Position numbers and translations under genes: made by a program
NCBI RefSeq assembly: GCF_030445035.2
Contig: NC_080694.1
Coordinates: 73,547,147-73,611,146, forward strand
Direction: 5' to 3'
Source: Dasypus novemcinctus
Taxonomy: Eukaryota > Chordata > Mammalia > Cingulata > Dasypodidae
Length of the DNA stretch: 64,000 nucleotides
Shown: positions 33,601 to 42,835 of the stretch, piece by piece
Layout: each line of letters begins with the position of its first letter
Numbering within the stretch: position 1 is the stretch's first letter
Notes under the pieces: model-generated
The model's input: only the letters and a program-made list of their open reading frames with translations
Databases searched by the model: none
Told to the model about the DNA's origin: nothing

Positions 33601-35746
33601 CCAAGACAGAGCCACGTGCTGTGGAAGCCAGGGGTGGGGAAAGGTGCGGCCGCTCTCTCATTCCCTCTCGCTCTCTGGCTCTCTCACTCTCTCACTCTCG
33701 CCTTTGCCCTCTTGCCCTCACCTGCTCTTTCTCTCTTTCCCTCTCTCTCTCTTGCTCTCTCTCACCCTCACTTGCCTTCTCTCTCACTCTCTCTCCCTCA
33801 CTCTCTCTCACTCTCTCTCACTCATGCTCTCTCTCTTTCTCACTCTTACTCTCTTGCTCTTTCCCTCTCTCTTTTTCTCTTTTAAGCCCTTACTGTGCTC
33901 AGTTTCAGGCTAAACTATTTATTTACGTTTTATCACTTTTGCCTTCAAGAACTCGAGTGGTGGCGGCGGACTTGGCCCAGTGGTTAGGGCATCGCAGGGG
34001 TGCCCCCGTGTAGGGGAGCCCCACGTGCAAGGAGTGCACCCTGTAAGGAGAGCCGCCCAGCGTGAAAGAAAGTGCAGCCTGCCCAGGAATGGTGCCACAC
34101 ACATGGAGAGCTGACACAGCAAGATGACGCAACAAAAAGAAACACAGATTCCCGTGCCGCTGATAAGGATAGAAGCGGACAAAGAAGAACACACAGCAAA
34201 TAGACACAGAGAACAGACAACTAGGGGGAGAGGGGGGACGGGAGAGAAATAAATAAATAAAAAAAGAACTGGAGTGGCTAAAACTCTCACGCTTCCATGA
34301 AGCTCTCCAATCTCTAATTTGCTTTTACAATAGCATGCACCTTAGACACACACAGAAAGAGCTGAGGAGTTTGGCTGGAGTGGCGGCCCTTCTAACCCGG
34401 AAATCTGCGTATAGCGAAGCGGCGTCCTGCAGGGGTGGAGCTGGGCTGTGAAGCCAGTGTTTCTGCTCTGACCAGGGCCGTCCTCCCCAGGTCACGGGGA
34501 AGTGGCCGGCCAGTCCAGGGCGGGGACGGAAGGCGAGGCCCCCAGCAAGCTTGGAGCACTGCCCTCTCCGCCATGCCGCAGCCGCCCTCTCCGCCTCGCC
34601 GCGTCCCTTCTGTCCCTCCCAGGCTGCCCCCAGCGCTGCCCACTCGGGGCCGTTCCCCGGCCGCTGGCTCTGCTGAGCGGTCAGTTAGTGGGGGCCCTGG
34701 GCTGGGGACGCCCGGCTGCTCTCACCATGAAGACGTTGATCTTCTGTTCACCTTGGGCCTTCACCTGGCTGATGGCCTTTTCCTTCTGCTGCAATACCTC
34801 AATCTTCGCCTGAATCTGCCCCTGGCAGGGGAGAGGGCATTTGGGCAAGCTGCTCGGGAGAGGCACGAGTTCCCTTGACCTCTCAGGGGCGGGTGAGACT
34901 GCCGAGGGCTGGGGCGGCGGGTGGCAGAGCAGAGGGAGGATGGCTTTCACGTGAGTGATGTGACCGAAACCTGGATGGAGCTTTGATTATTATCAAACAG
35001 CTCCCACCAGCATTTCAGCTGTCCCCCAGCAGACTCCAAGAGGTAAGTTTTGTTTGCCCCAGAGACTCCTGGGGGGCCACTTGGTGAGCCCCGGAGCCTG
35101 GACTTGAGCCCAAACCTCCTGATGAAAAACCCCATGCCCTTCCCACCCTCCAGGACACCCCGATTTTAACAGACTCGGCCTTTGAACCACATGCTATTCC
35201 AGAGGTGATTCATTCCACCGGCAGACCGGCCCCGTGCCTGGCTCTGAAGGGCCTACTCGAGGGGCGCAGGCGGAGGAAGCCCTGACAGGGCCCCTGGCTG
35301 GTGGGGCTAGGGGGGACCCTGGCGCCTACCTGGTACCTCTGGGCCGCTTCGTCCAGCGGGCTGGCGTTGTGGAATTTGTGCTCCCTGGATTCGCGGCACA
35401 CCACACAGAGAAACTTGCCGTCCTGCTCGCAGAAGTAGTGGAAGTTCTCGCGGTGCTTCTGGCACCGGAGCTCCCTGCTCTCGGCCGGCGCCTGAGTGGC
35501 GCCCAGAGCCTGGATCTTCTCCACCAGGTTCACCAGCAGCCAGTTGGGCCGCAGCGAGTCCTTGCGCACCGACTTGCTGCACAGGGGACACTTGAGGACG
35601 TCGTCGGAAGCCTCCCCGCTCAGCATGATGCACCCGAGGCAGAAGTTGTGCCCGCAGTCGATGGTGACCGGGTTCTGCAGCGTGTCCATGCAGATGGGGC
35701 AGGTCACGTCCTCCTGCAGCGTGCTGGCGAAGTGCTGGCCGGCCAT
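24133..35746 (-). CDS. TRIM31: TRIM31, complete coding region in nine exons (581 aa)
   Basis: Nine exons with GT/AG boundaries and consistent phase join to 1746 nt including the stop. Domain order: RING (Cys16 to Cys56), B-box2 (Cys95 to His126), coiled coil (about 130-260), a charged linker (about 295-405) and PRY-SPRY (407-581). The RING and B-box match human TRIM31 closely as I recall it (for example PVTIDCGHNFC and GKFLCVVCRES). TRIM31 is a RING E3 ligase reported to ubiquitinate MAVS and NLRP3 in innate immunity. Human TRIM31 lacks a SPRY domain; here the SPRY exon is in frame, so the protein would be a full C-IV type TRIM. The gene sits between RNF39 and TRIM40 in human-like order. Its introns hold a 2.9-kb minisatellite, LINE-1 pieces and a DAS-III SINE. 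No non-coding 5' exon was identified. No frameshift or internal stop was seen. Confidence 0.9.
25316..25510 (-). CDS. TRIM31: TRIM31 coding exon 8 (195 nt), linker
   Basis: Begins GC-GGT-GGC-ACC after a CTTCCCCCAAG acceptor and encodes a Ser/Ala-rich linker containing PLFRASFARKAV and TEELQMAL. It ends CTGA/GTGAGC in phase 1. As I recall human TRIM31, its final residues (LSEELHAALSEW and on) correspond to reading straight through this donor, which is how the human protein loses the SPRY exon. The same read-through is possible here, adding about 48 codons before a stop near 25170. Confidence 0.82.
   Translation of the reverse strand, partial: AVAPLNRSCLYSSPCSGPPSLGKPSLQPCSRRGAGPLMWRVSKAQAAPRSRGASLRPRKSSRWL
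25986..26051 (-). CDS. TRIM31: TRIM31 coding exon 7 (66 nt)
   Basis: Starts GG-TAC after a strong polypyrimidine acceptor (CCCCCACTCCCTAG) and encodes YLLENSNPKKKKPSEPGSPS, comparable to the human segment ending KTSEPGSSSAG. The donor is CCAG/GTAGGC and phase is 1 to 1. Other acceptors nearby would create a stop at the junction, which supports this choice. Confidence 0.85.
26715..27595 (-). mobile_element. LINE-1 3' regions inside TRIM31 intron 6, minus orientation
   Basis: Two related inverted LINE-1 3' segments follow each other (about 26715-27080 and 27081-27595). Both contain phrases such as ACTACGGTCC / AACTATGGTCC after a run of AT-rich text. They lie in the same orientation as TRIM31. 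Confidence 0.55.
27720..27794 (-). CDS. TRIM31: TRIM31 coding exon 6 (75 nt)
   Basis: Encodes ENLQADQKKDKSKFFKGMNE and a short tail ending in KS plus one base of a Trp codon. The acceptor is CCCCACAG and the donor is AGCT/GTAAGT, a near-perfect consensus. The next exon supplies GG, restoring the Trp that human TRIM31 has at this place. Confidence 0.88.
27985..28290 (+). mobile_element. old hAT-type DNA transposon remnant
   Basis: It starts CAGCACTGTCCAGCAGAA, contains TTTATTTAACCCAGTAT and GGGACTGGCCACATTCCAAG, and ends CTAGCAGCTACCGCGTGGCC. This order matches a common non-autonomous hAT-like repeat with CAGNGCTGTCCAATAGAA ends, whose RepBase name I cannot give with confidence. It is beside TRIM31 exon 6. 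Confidence 0.5.
28376..28566. repeat. small imperfect tandem repeat
   Basis: CTGCACTGCCCTGTG recurs about eight times with CCCCC and CTCCTCTA spacers of varying length. It forms the left neighbour of the large intronic minisatellite. Confidence 0.8.
28889..31824. repeat. 54-56-bp minisatellite in TRIM31 intron 5, about 53 copies
   Basis: The plus-strand unit is CACAGCACCACGTCCTCCCT, then GGGCCCTCCCGTGGCTCC, then TACAGGGCTCCCCCTGCC. Variant units (CTGGGCTCCCAC, CTCACTCAGCC, CTGTGGCTACTATGG) recur in the same order twice, revealing a 946-bp duplication (29417-30362 and 30363-31308). The minus strand, which is the TRIM31 transcript sense, is strongly G-rich. Frames of up to about 800 codons are open on the plus strand only because the unit lacks stops; they are not genes. 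Confidence 0.96.
31825..31984 (-). other. TRIM31 intron 5, unique stretch next to exon 5
   Basis: About 160 nt of non-repetitive intron separates the minisatellite from the exon 5 donor. Confidence 0.6.
31985..32100 (-). CDS. TRIM31: TRIM31 coding exon 5 (116 nt)
   Basis: Completes the split Arg and encodes about 38 residues including SEGFQFLTPTPV and SRHDSI, both close to human TRIM31. It ends AGAG/GTAAGG in phase 1. The minisatellite of the next intron begins about 160 nt beyond its donor. Confidence 0.9.
32566..32588 (-). CDS. TRIM31: TRIM31 coding exon 4, 23-nt micro-exon
   Basis: Reads GIKVVLC plus two bases of an Arg codon, between acceptor CCTCTAG and donor CAG/GTACTG. A 23-nt exon at this place is characteristic of TRIM genes. 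Phase fits both neighbours (0 in, 2 out). Confidence 0.88.
32589..33266 (-). other. TRIM31 intron 3
   Basis: Intron between the 231-nt exon and the 23-nt micro-exon. The left half is GC-rich; nothing else is recognisable. Confidence 0.6.
33267..33497 (-). CDS. TRIM31: TRIM31 coding exon 3 (231 nt): coiled coil
   Basis: Encodes 77 residues (172-248) with heptad spacing, such as FKRLRQVLKEEEKFLLSRL, followed by KLVDSLRARQ. The acceptor TTGCTCCAG and donor TGG/GTGAGA are good. The 231-nt length is the standard size for this TRIM exon. Confidence 0.92.
33655..33890. repeat. CT-rich microsatellite
   Basis: Imperfect CTCTCTCA and TCTCTCAC repeats in TRIM31 intron 2. On the transcript sense strand this is a GA-rich tract. 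Confidence 0.9.
33961..34263 (+). mobile_element. DAS-III-type SINE with internal deletion, in TRIM31 intron 2
   Basis: The head GGCGGACTTGGCCCAGTGG jumps after GGGCATCG straight to CAGGGGTGCCCCCGTG, omitting about 100 bp of the usual body. Flanks AAGAACTCGAGTGG (33947-33960) and AAGAACTGGAGTGG (34264-34277) form a 14-bp target duplication with one mismatch. It is inserted antisense to TRIM31. Confidence 0.93.
34726..34821 (-). CDS. TRIM31: TRIM31 coding exon 2 (96 nt): coiled coil start
   Basis: Encodes 32 residues (140-171) beginning GQIQAKIEVLQQKEKA, the heptad-rich helix that follows the B-box. Acceptor CCCCTGCCAG and donor ATG/GTGAGA are clean. The 96-nt length is the one typical for this exon in TRIM genes. 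Confidence 0.92.
35330..35746 (-). CDS. TRIM31: TRIM31 coding exon 1: RING and B-box2
   Basis: Encodes residues 1-139 and ends in phase 0 (CAG then GTAGGC). All RING ligands are present: Cys16, Cys19, Cys31, His33, Cys36, Cys39, Cys53, Cys56. The B-box2 ligands follow the canonical spacing: Cys95, His98, Cys106, Asp109, Cys114, Cys117, His123, His126. The ATG at 35746 is chosen because MAGQHF aligns with the human start. The frame remains open upstream, but only through a repeat array and without an ATG before 35938. The -3 base is C, so initiation context is moderate. Confidence 0.92.
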
Positions 35747-35759
35747 GGGGCGGGAGCGG

Positions 35760-36440
35760 GAGGGCCCGGCAGCGGGGACCCGTGCGGCCGGCTCAAGGAA
35801 GGGGGAGACAGGACACGGCGCTGGCTCTAGGAAGGCGGGGGAGACGGGCACGGCGCTGGCTGAAGGAAGGGGGATAGCAGGAGAGCAGGGCGCTGGCTGT
35901 AGGAAGGTGGACGGTGGGAGGGCAGGGCGCTGGCTCAAGGAAGGGGAAGAGACAGGACACAGCGCTGGCTCAAGGAAGGGGGACAGCAGCAGAGCAGGGC
36001 GCCGGCTCTAGGAAGGGGGAGACAGGACACAGCACTGGCTCTAGGAAGGGGGAGACAAGACACAGTGCTGGCTCTAGGAAGAGGGACGGTGGCAGGGCAG
36101 GGCGCTGGCCCTAGGAAGGGGGAGACAGGAAGGGCACTGGTCTAAGGAAGGGGGATAGCAGCAGAGCAGGGCGCTGGCTGTAGGAAGGGGGGCGGTGGCA
36201 GGGTAGGGCGCTGGCTCAAGGAAGGGGGATGGCAGCAGAGCACGGTGCCGGCTCTAGGAAGGGGAAGACAGGACACAGTGCTGGCTGTAGGAAGGGGGAG
36301 GCAGGAAACGGTGCTGGCTGTAAGAAGGGGGACGGTGGCAGGGCAGGGCGCTGGCTCAAGGAAGGGGAAGAGACAGGGCAGTGCACCGGCTCTAGGAAGC
36401 GGGGGACGGGACACGGGGCTGCCTCTAGGAAGGGGACTGG
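35760..36440. repeat. about 33-36-bp minisatellite directly upstream of the TRIM31 start
   Basis: About 20 imperfect units on the plus strand share GCGCTGGCT, AAGGAAGGGGGA and ACAGGACAC or AGCAGAGCAGG. On the TRIM31 sense strand many units read CTCCCCCTTCCTAG or a close variant, which looks like a 3' splice site. The array ends about 14 nt upstream of the TRIM31 ATG. It could lie in the 5' leader, in a first intron or in the promoter. Confidence 0.92.
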
Positions 36441-37482
36441 CCCCAGAGCAGGTGGAGGTCGAGCGTCTGTCCAGGAGTAGAGCAGCAGGAAAGGAGGAAA
36501 GGAAAGGGGGGACGAGAGTCAGGGAAGACGAAGCAGTGGGGACGAGCTGGGGCACAGACCTTCCTCCAGGGGAGGCGATGGGCAAACCTGCCTCCCTGCC
36601 TCTCGAGTGCCGGCTGTGCGGGGCAGTGGGGCAATTGCCCCTGGACCTTGGACCTACTAAAGGTGCGTGCGAGCACTTCACGAGGCCGCAGTCCCCGAGT
36701 CCAAGGCGGAGACTTCCCGCTCAGCTCGGGTGGGGCGGGGCGCGCGCTCTGGGAGGGCCACGGGGTGAGCGGAGGTCGCCCCGCTTTCCGCAGGACCTGC
36801 AGCGGCCAGCTGGGGGCTCCTGCGCCCGCGCCCTCAAGGGCCCGCTCCAGGCCCGCTCCCGCCGGGCCTCCTGCGCTCCTGCTGTGGGGCGTGGGCCCCG
36901 CGCCGCCTCCCCCCCCCCCCCCCGCTGCTCAGCGGGTGACCATGCTCCCTGCTGTGGTTCTGCACCCGGCCTGACCCCTCCTCCTCCCCGACATCCATCT
37001 GGGCCCCTGCCCGCGTCTTCCCCACCCAGAAGCACACTGCTGATTTCTTTTTTATTTTTTGGAGTTGAACTTCTGTGTCATAAATCAGTGCCAGGCCCCT
37101 CCTCGGCCTCCTGCCCTCTTTTGCCTGCGGGCAGGACTCCCCATCCCCTAGGAAGGGCAAGCACCAGCCTGAGGGGGGGACGGCAGCTGAGTGGGAGGGG
37201 ACAGCCCCTGGGGGTGGGGAGGGTGGCAGCTGAGGGGGGGACCACTGAGGGGGACGGCAGCTTGTGCAGGCATGGGCGCGTCACCACGGGAAGTGCTGGC
37301 TTCCAGACCCTGGCTCAGGGGCAGGCTGGAGGGAGGCCGTGGGCGGCAGTAAGGCGCAGCCTCACCTGCCCCAGATGTGGGTAAGCGGGAAACCCGTCCT
37401 GGGTCCAGCCTTTCGAGCCTGGAGGACACGGGCCTGCTCCTGTTGACAGCACTGGATGGGTATGAGGTCAGAAGAGAAGCGG
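36441..37482. other. CpG-rich region upstream of TRIM31; possible promoter
   Basis: Positions 36700-36960 are CpG-rich with a run of C bases at about 36909-36924. This is where a TRIM31 promoter or non-coding first exon could sit, but I cannot define a start site or donor. No other gene was seen. Confidence 0.3.
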
Positions 37483-38775
37483 GGCGGGGTGTGCTGGGGG
37501 AGCTGGACCCCTGGGCTGGGGGGGGCTGTGCTGGAGGAGCTGGACGCCCGGGCCGGGGGGGCGGTGCTTTGCCAGGGGAGCTAGACCCCTGGGGTAGGGG
37601 GAACTATGCTGGGGGAGCTGGACGCCTGGGCTGGGGGGGCTGTGCCGGGGGAGCTGGACTCCTGGACCAGGGGGGCTGTGCTGGGGGAGCTGGACCCCTG
37701 GGATGGGGGGGCTGTGCTGGGGGAGCTGGACCCCTGGACCAGGGGGGCTGTGCTGGGGGAGCTGGACCCCTGGACCAGGGGGGCTGTGCTGGGGGAGCTG
37801 GACCCCTGGACCAGGGGGGCTGTGCTGGGGGAGCTGGACCCCTGGGATGGGGGGGCTGTGCTGGGGGAGCTGGACCCCTGGGATGGGGGGGGGGCTGTGC
37901 TGGGGGACCTGGACCCCTGGGATGGGGGGGGGCTGTGCTGGGGGAGCTGGACCCCTGGGATGGGGGGTGCTGTGCTGGGGGACCTGGACCCCTGGACCAG
38001 GGGGGCTGTGCTGGGGGAGCTGGAAGCCTAGGCTGGGGGTGGGGCTGTGCTGGAGGAGCTGGACTCCTGGGATGGGGGTGCTGGACGCCTGGGCAGGGGG
38101 GGTGCTGTGCTGGTGGAGCTGGATACCTGGGCAGGGGGGGTGCTGTGCTAGGGGAGCTGGATGCCTGGGTCAGGGGGGATGCTGTGCTGGGGGAGCTGGA
38201 TATCTGGGCAGGGGGGATGCTATGCTGGGGGAGCTGGACGCCTGGGCTGGGGGGATGCTGTGCTGGGGGAGCTGGACTCCTGGGTCAGGGGGGGCTGTGC
38301 TGGGGGAGCTGGATACCTGGGCAGGGGGGGCGCTGTGCTAGGGGAGCTGGACACCTGGGTCAGGGGGGGCTGTGCCGGGGGAGCTGGATACCTGGGCAGG
38401 GGGGATGCTGTGCTGGGGGAGCTGGATGCCTGGGTCAGGGGGGGCTGTGCCGGGGGAGCTGGACACCTGGGCAGGGGGTATGCCGTGCTGGGGGATCTGG
38501 ACGCCTGGGCTGGGGGAACTGTACTGGGGGAGCTGGACACCTGGGCAGGGGGGATGCTGTGCTGGGAGAGCTGGACGTCTGGGCTGGGGGTACTGTGCTG
38601 CGGGAGCTTGATACCTGGGCAGGGGGGATGCTGTGCTAGGGGAGCTGGATGCCTGGGTCGGGGGGGCTGTGCCGGGGGGGCTGGACACCTGGGCAGGGGG
38701 GGTGCTGTGCTGGGGGAGCTGGACGCCTGGGCTGGGGGGATGCTGTGCTGGAGGAGCTGGACGCCTGGGCCGGGG
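37483..38775. repeat. 36-bp G-rich minisatellite, about 36 copies
   Basis: The plus-strand unit is GGCTGTGCTGGGGGAGCTGG followed by ACCCCTGGACCAGGGG. Two regional subtypes are seen: ACCCCTGGGATGG and ACCCCTGGACCAG on the left, GATACCTGGGCAGG and GACGCCTGGGCTGG on the right. Runs of four to eight G recur in each unit, so quadruplex formation is plausible. The length divisible by three keeps frames open; no gene is implied. Confidence 0.95.
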
Positions 38776-39854
38776 CGGAGGCTGGCGCTGGCCCCGCCTG
38801 AGCTGCTGCGGGGCCTGCAGGGCCCCAGGAGGGTCCTCGCTGGCCCCGGACTCCCGGTCTTCTGTCTCGGCGGTGGTCAGTTCATGCAGGGAGAGCAGGG
38901 AGTCGTTCTGGCCAAACTTGGGAACCCACAGGCAGAGTCGCGTCCCGGCTCTGGCCTCCCACACGATCAGGACGTCCGGTGCCTGAGGCCCCTTCCTCCT
39001 CGGTTCCTGATTCAGGACCGGCCGTCCTGAGCACCCTCGCGGAGCTGGACTGCTGGCCCACGGCCACCTCGGCTGTCACGTAGAGGGCGGGGGCGACCCT
39101 GCCACCACCACGCTCCATCTCCCGTAGCAGCCCAGGGAACCTCCCGACAAGGGACTCCGCCGATTCTTACTGGACTTTAATTTTAGGTCAGGGAGGAATT
39201 AGAATTACGGCCTCAGGGGCGAGCACTGCCTCTCGTGTCCAGGACACCCGGCTGGCTTTGCCTGGCCCACCGGTGAAGAGCATCCCCTTGCATCCTCCAG
39301 AGCAGCAAGTCTGGACGGGGACGTCTACGGTTCCCCGATTCCAGCAACGGGTGGCAGCCACCGTTCCAGGGCTGCTGAACCCCAGGGCTTCCTGCTCCAG
39401 CCCGGGCTGAACGAAACGTTCCCACAGAGCTCCTGGGTTCAAACCGTCCTGAACCGCTGGCCCGCGCGGCAGGACTTCTCCTGGCGGGCTTGGTCAGACT
39501 GGCACGGGGTCTTAAAATGACGGTAGCTGGACGCCTGCAGAGGAGGCAAAGCCCCCCACTCCCCACTGCCTGTGGTGCCTGGCCCCGAGGGCCTCTGACC
39601 TCATGACCCTGCTTTGCCGTTTCCTCTCACACGTTATCTCATTTAATTCTCACTTGTGAGAATAAATCATCTCCATTCACAGAGGAGGAAACTGAGTATC
39701 CTTTAGAATCACCCAGGGAGCTTGTTAAAGATGCTGCTGACTCTGGATGAATTGAATGCTTTATTAATATGTATCTATAGTTGATGTAAAAAAGATAGAT
39801 TGCTGAGGCTCTTGTTGCTATGTGTCCATGGTGGGCCCAATAAATTACTGTTTT
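38776..39854. other. intergenic with MIR- and MER5-like fragments
   Basis: A MIR-like piece is at about 39620-39695 (TTATCTCATTTAATTCTCAC then GAGGAAACTGAG). A MER5A-like piece is at about 39705-39750 (AATCACCCAGGGAGCTTGTT). The rest shows no gene. Confidence 0.45.
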
Positions 39855-40125
39855 AAATTTTTCTAATTTTTAAATTCTTTTTAAAAATTACCAGGGCCCA
39901 CTGGATGGAACATGGGAGAATGTGGGCTATGATGTGGACCATTGACTATGGGGTGCAGCGATGCCCAGAGATGTACTTACCAGGTGCAATGGATGTGTCA
40001 AGATGACGGGAGAGAGTGTTGCTGTGGGGGGAGTGGGGGGTGGGGGTGGTGGGGTTGAATGGGACCTCATATTTTTTGAATGTAATATTATTTTAAAAAA
40101 TGAATTAAATAAAAAAAAATTACCT
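39855..40125 (+). mobile_element. LINE-1 3' end, plus orientation
   Basis: The same 3' end as at 3255-3690: ATGGGGTGCAGCGATGCCC, a G-rich segment, CCTCATATTTTTTGAATG and an A-rich tail. Confidence 0.65.
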
Positions 40126-40477
40126 TTTAAACAGGTCCCGGGTGCTGCTGCTGCTAGACTGGAGGTACCGCAGGTTGCCCCAGCGCATCGAGCTATCAGT
40201 CCACAGCCCCAGTCCACCAGCTCTCCACTCCCCCTTAGATGCTCTTTCTTCTGCACAGCATTAACCATAATCTCCAAAGAGAATGGCGGTGTCTCAGTGA
40301 GGCTGGGCAGCCACCAGCAAGAAGGAAACACCCAGTATTTGAACATGACCCGAGATTTTCAAATTGTTCCCAAACAGACCCTGGTGGCTTCATGTGGAGG
40401 AAAGAGAAAGGAGATGTGGTGTGCCAGGCTTGCACTCACCTCCCTGGGATCTGTGGGGTGTGGGCGGCCATCCCCTG
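40126..40477. other. intergenic, no gene seen
   Basis: Short single-copy-like stretch between the LINE-1 end and the next minisatellite. Confidence 0.4.
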
Positions 40478-40984
40478 GCCTGGCTGGTCCCTGGACCAGC
40501 TGGTCCCTTGGGCTGCTGTCTCCTGGCCTGGCTGATCCCTGACTTGGCTGTCCCCTGGCCTGGCTGGTCCCTTAGGCTCCTGTCCCCTGACATGGCTGGC
40601 CCCTGACATGGCTGGTCCCTGGCCTGGCTGGTTCTTGGCCTGGCTGGTCCCCTGGGCTGCCGTCCCCTGGCTTGGCTGGTCCGTGTACTGGCTGGTCCCT
40701 GACCTGGCTGGTCCCTTGGGCTGCTGTCCCCTGGCCTGGCTGATCCCTGACTTGGCTGTCCCCTGGCCTGGCTGGTCCCTTAGGCTCCTGTCCCCTGACA
40801 TGGCTGGTCCCTGACATGGCTGGTCCCTGGCCTGGCTGGTCCTTGGCCTGGCTGGTCCCCTGGGCTCCTGTCTCCTGGCCTGGCTGGTCCTTGGCCTGGC
40901 TGGTCCCCTGGGCTGCCATCCCCTGGCTTGGCTGGTCCCTGGCCTGGCTGGTCCCTGGCCTGGTTGGTCCCTGCCCTGGCCTGG
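40478..40984. repeat. 15-17-bp minisatellite with about 208-bp higher-order period
   Basis: CTGGCCTGGCTGGTCC and variants (CTGACATGGCTGG, CTGACTTGGCTG, CTTGGGCTGCTGTC) repeat throughout. A composite block starting at CCCTTGGGCTGCTGTC near 40505 recurs near 40713 with few changes. Confidence 0.92.
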
Positions 40985-41984
40985 ACTCTTACTAGTGGGC
41001 TCAGGAGCCTGACACCAAAGTGCCTCTGGTCTCAAGAGCCGGGGTCCTGAAAGAGGGGGGCTGTGTTGCTCCAAAGGGACCATGCCTGCCAAGTCGCTGG
41101 ACGGAGTTACGAGCGTTGGCTGCAGAGGAGGAAGTGATGTTGAGCTGGTCCCCAGGAGGCAGCCAGCCCAGGAGCAGGCAGGGAGTGGACAGAGGGGGAG
41201 GCCAGGGCCAGGGCTGAGCCAGTGTGTCGGGGCACGGGGCCACCACTCACACGCGCTCCCCCCACTCCTGAGGCCACCTGGGGACCAAGACGGCGGCGGG
41301 GGGAGGGGGGGGTAGGCACCGAGAAGGGAGGTGTTTGAGTTCCAAACCAAGGAATCACCAGAAGGAAACGTTTCCATTCAGAAGACATTGTGTTTTCCAA
41401 AATGCAATGGTGTTTTCTCCTCCTGAGTGGAAAAGGGGTGTCATCAGCTATTTGAATGTGACTGTGTATCTTGGTCCTCTACAAGGTGAAGCCGCAGATC
41501 TGGCATGGTCAGTCAATCCCCCTCAACGGCGCCTGCCCAGGAAGAAGCATGCCCAGTGAAATGCCCGAGGACACTGCAGCGCAAGGACACTGGTAATGTG
41601 GGAAGCACGATAAGGAGACTTTTAAAAAAAAAATTTGGGTTCCCTCAGAAGCTGACTTTGAGAAAATAATTGAGTGCAAATAGTCACCTTCGGAGGTGGC
41701 TCCAGTGAGCTCCTGCAGGGGAGGGAGGAGGTGCGCGAGGAGGGAAGGAGGGCAGCGAAGGGGCTTTCCCAGCGCGTGTCTGCGGTGGACAACCTGCCTG
41801 GGAGCCAGGACCCACCCGCGGGCTCCGAGGCGCCGGTGCGGGCGGGTGTCGGTATCGCAACAGGTTTCTAAAGCAGCAGGTGCTCGCCCCCGTCCCTGCG
41901 GCGCACAGCGGGGATCTTCCGACAGGTGTGGAGTCACTTTGGACAGGACCATTCACTGCGGGGATGCTTCCAAAAGACTGGCAG
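40985..41984. other. intergenic, no gene seen
   Basis: Moderately GC-rich sequence without a supported exon or a repeat I can name. Confidence 0.4.
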
Positions 41985-42664
41985 CACCCTACATGTTGGG
42001 AAATGTTTACTTAAATTATGGTCTGGCTCTAAAAGGAAATAAAAGACAGAATGAGGAAGTCTTGATTGACAGAAAATACCTCATTTACATTGTTGTGTGA
42101 ACACACACACGATAATGGTGCAGAACAATGCATATGCTACGCTACTATATGAGGAAAAAACATGTGGTTATTTCCTTGAACATGCATATAGACTCTCTGG
42201 AATGGCTGGAATCTAGTAACATTGGCTTCCTCTAAAGAGAGGAACTGGCTGGCTGGTGAATAGGGGTGGAAGAAAGACTTTTCATTGTATATTATTTTAC
42301 ATTTTGTGGACTTTAAAAAAACTAGGTAAATATACTTTAAAAAAATGAAATTAAATAACAAAAAAAATTGGTAGTTTGAACTGGAAATTCACTGAGCATG
42401 AAAACCAATTGACTGCTTTATATGAAAACAGTAATCTGGGAATGCCAATTAAAAAGATACCATTTGATACCTCAAATCCAAAAGCCTGGGAGTAGCAGAT
42501 GTACTCAAGGACATGTGAAAGGGACTCTTCCACCCTGTTTTGGGAGTACAAATGAAAATAAGAGCGATTTATTATACTCGATAGAATAGAAAATGTGTAC
42601 TTTCATTCCAGGGTTGTATAATAATGGTGAAAATAAGGGAAATACTGCTGCTGCTAGTACCACT
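41985..42664 (+). mobile_element. old LINE-1 (L1M-type) 3' UTR pieces, plus orientation
   Basis: GTTGGGAAATGTTTACTTAA, AATGCATATGCTACGCTA, TGGCTGGTGAATAGGGG and ATTATTTTACATTTTGTGG occur in 3' UTR order. A second AT-rich piece (42365-42664) is likely of the same origin. Confidence 0.55.
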
Positions 42665-42835
42665 AAGAGGCCACACTTGATGGGTACCATGTGCAGGCAC
42701 AGTCCAAGCGTTTTGCTCATCTTAGCTCCCTGAATGGGGAAGTATTATCCTATTTTGAGGACACGCCAGCTGGTTGAGAGCACTTAAGTAACTTGCCCAA
42801 GCTCCCCAGGAAGTAAACGGTGGGGGGTCTCGCCC
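42665..42835 (+). mobile_element. MIR-like fragment
   Basis: CCATGTGCAGGCACAGTCCAAGC is followed by a TATCCTATTTTGAGGACA segment and AAGTAACTTGCCCAAGCTCC, the MIR core order. Confidence 0.6.

Noticed and set aside
37377-39030. Open frames of about 290-420 codons rich in Gly/Trp/Leu repeats
   Set aside because: Product of a 36-bp minisatellite; no coding signature.
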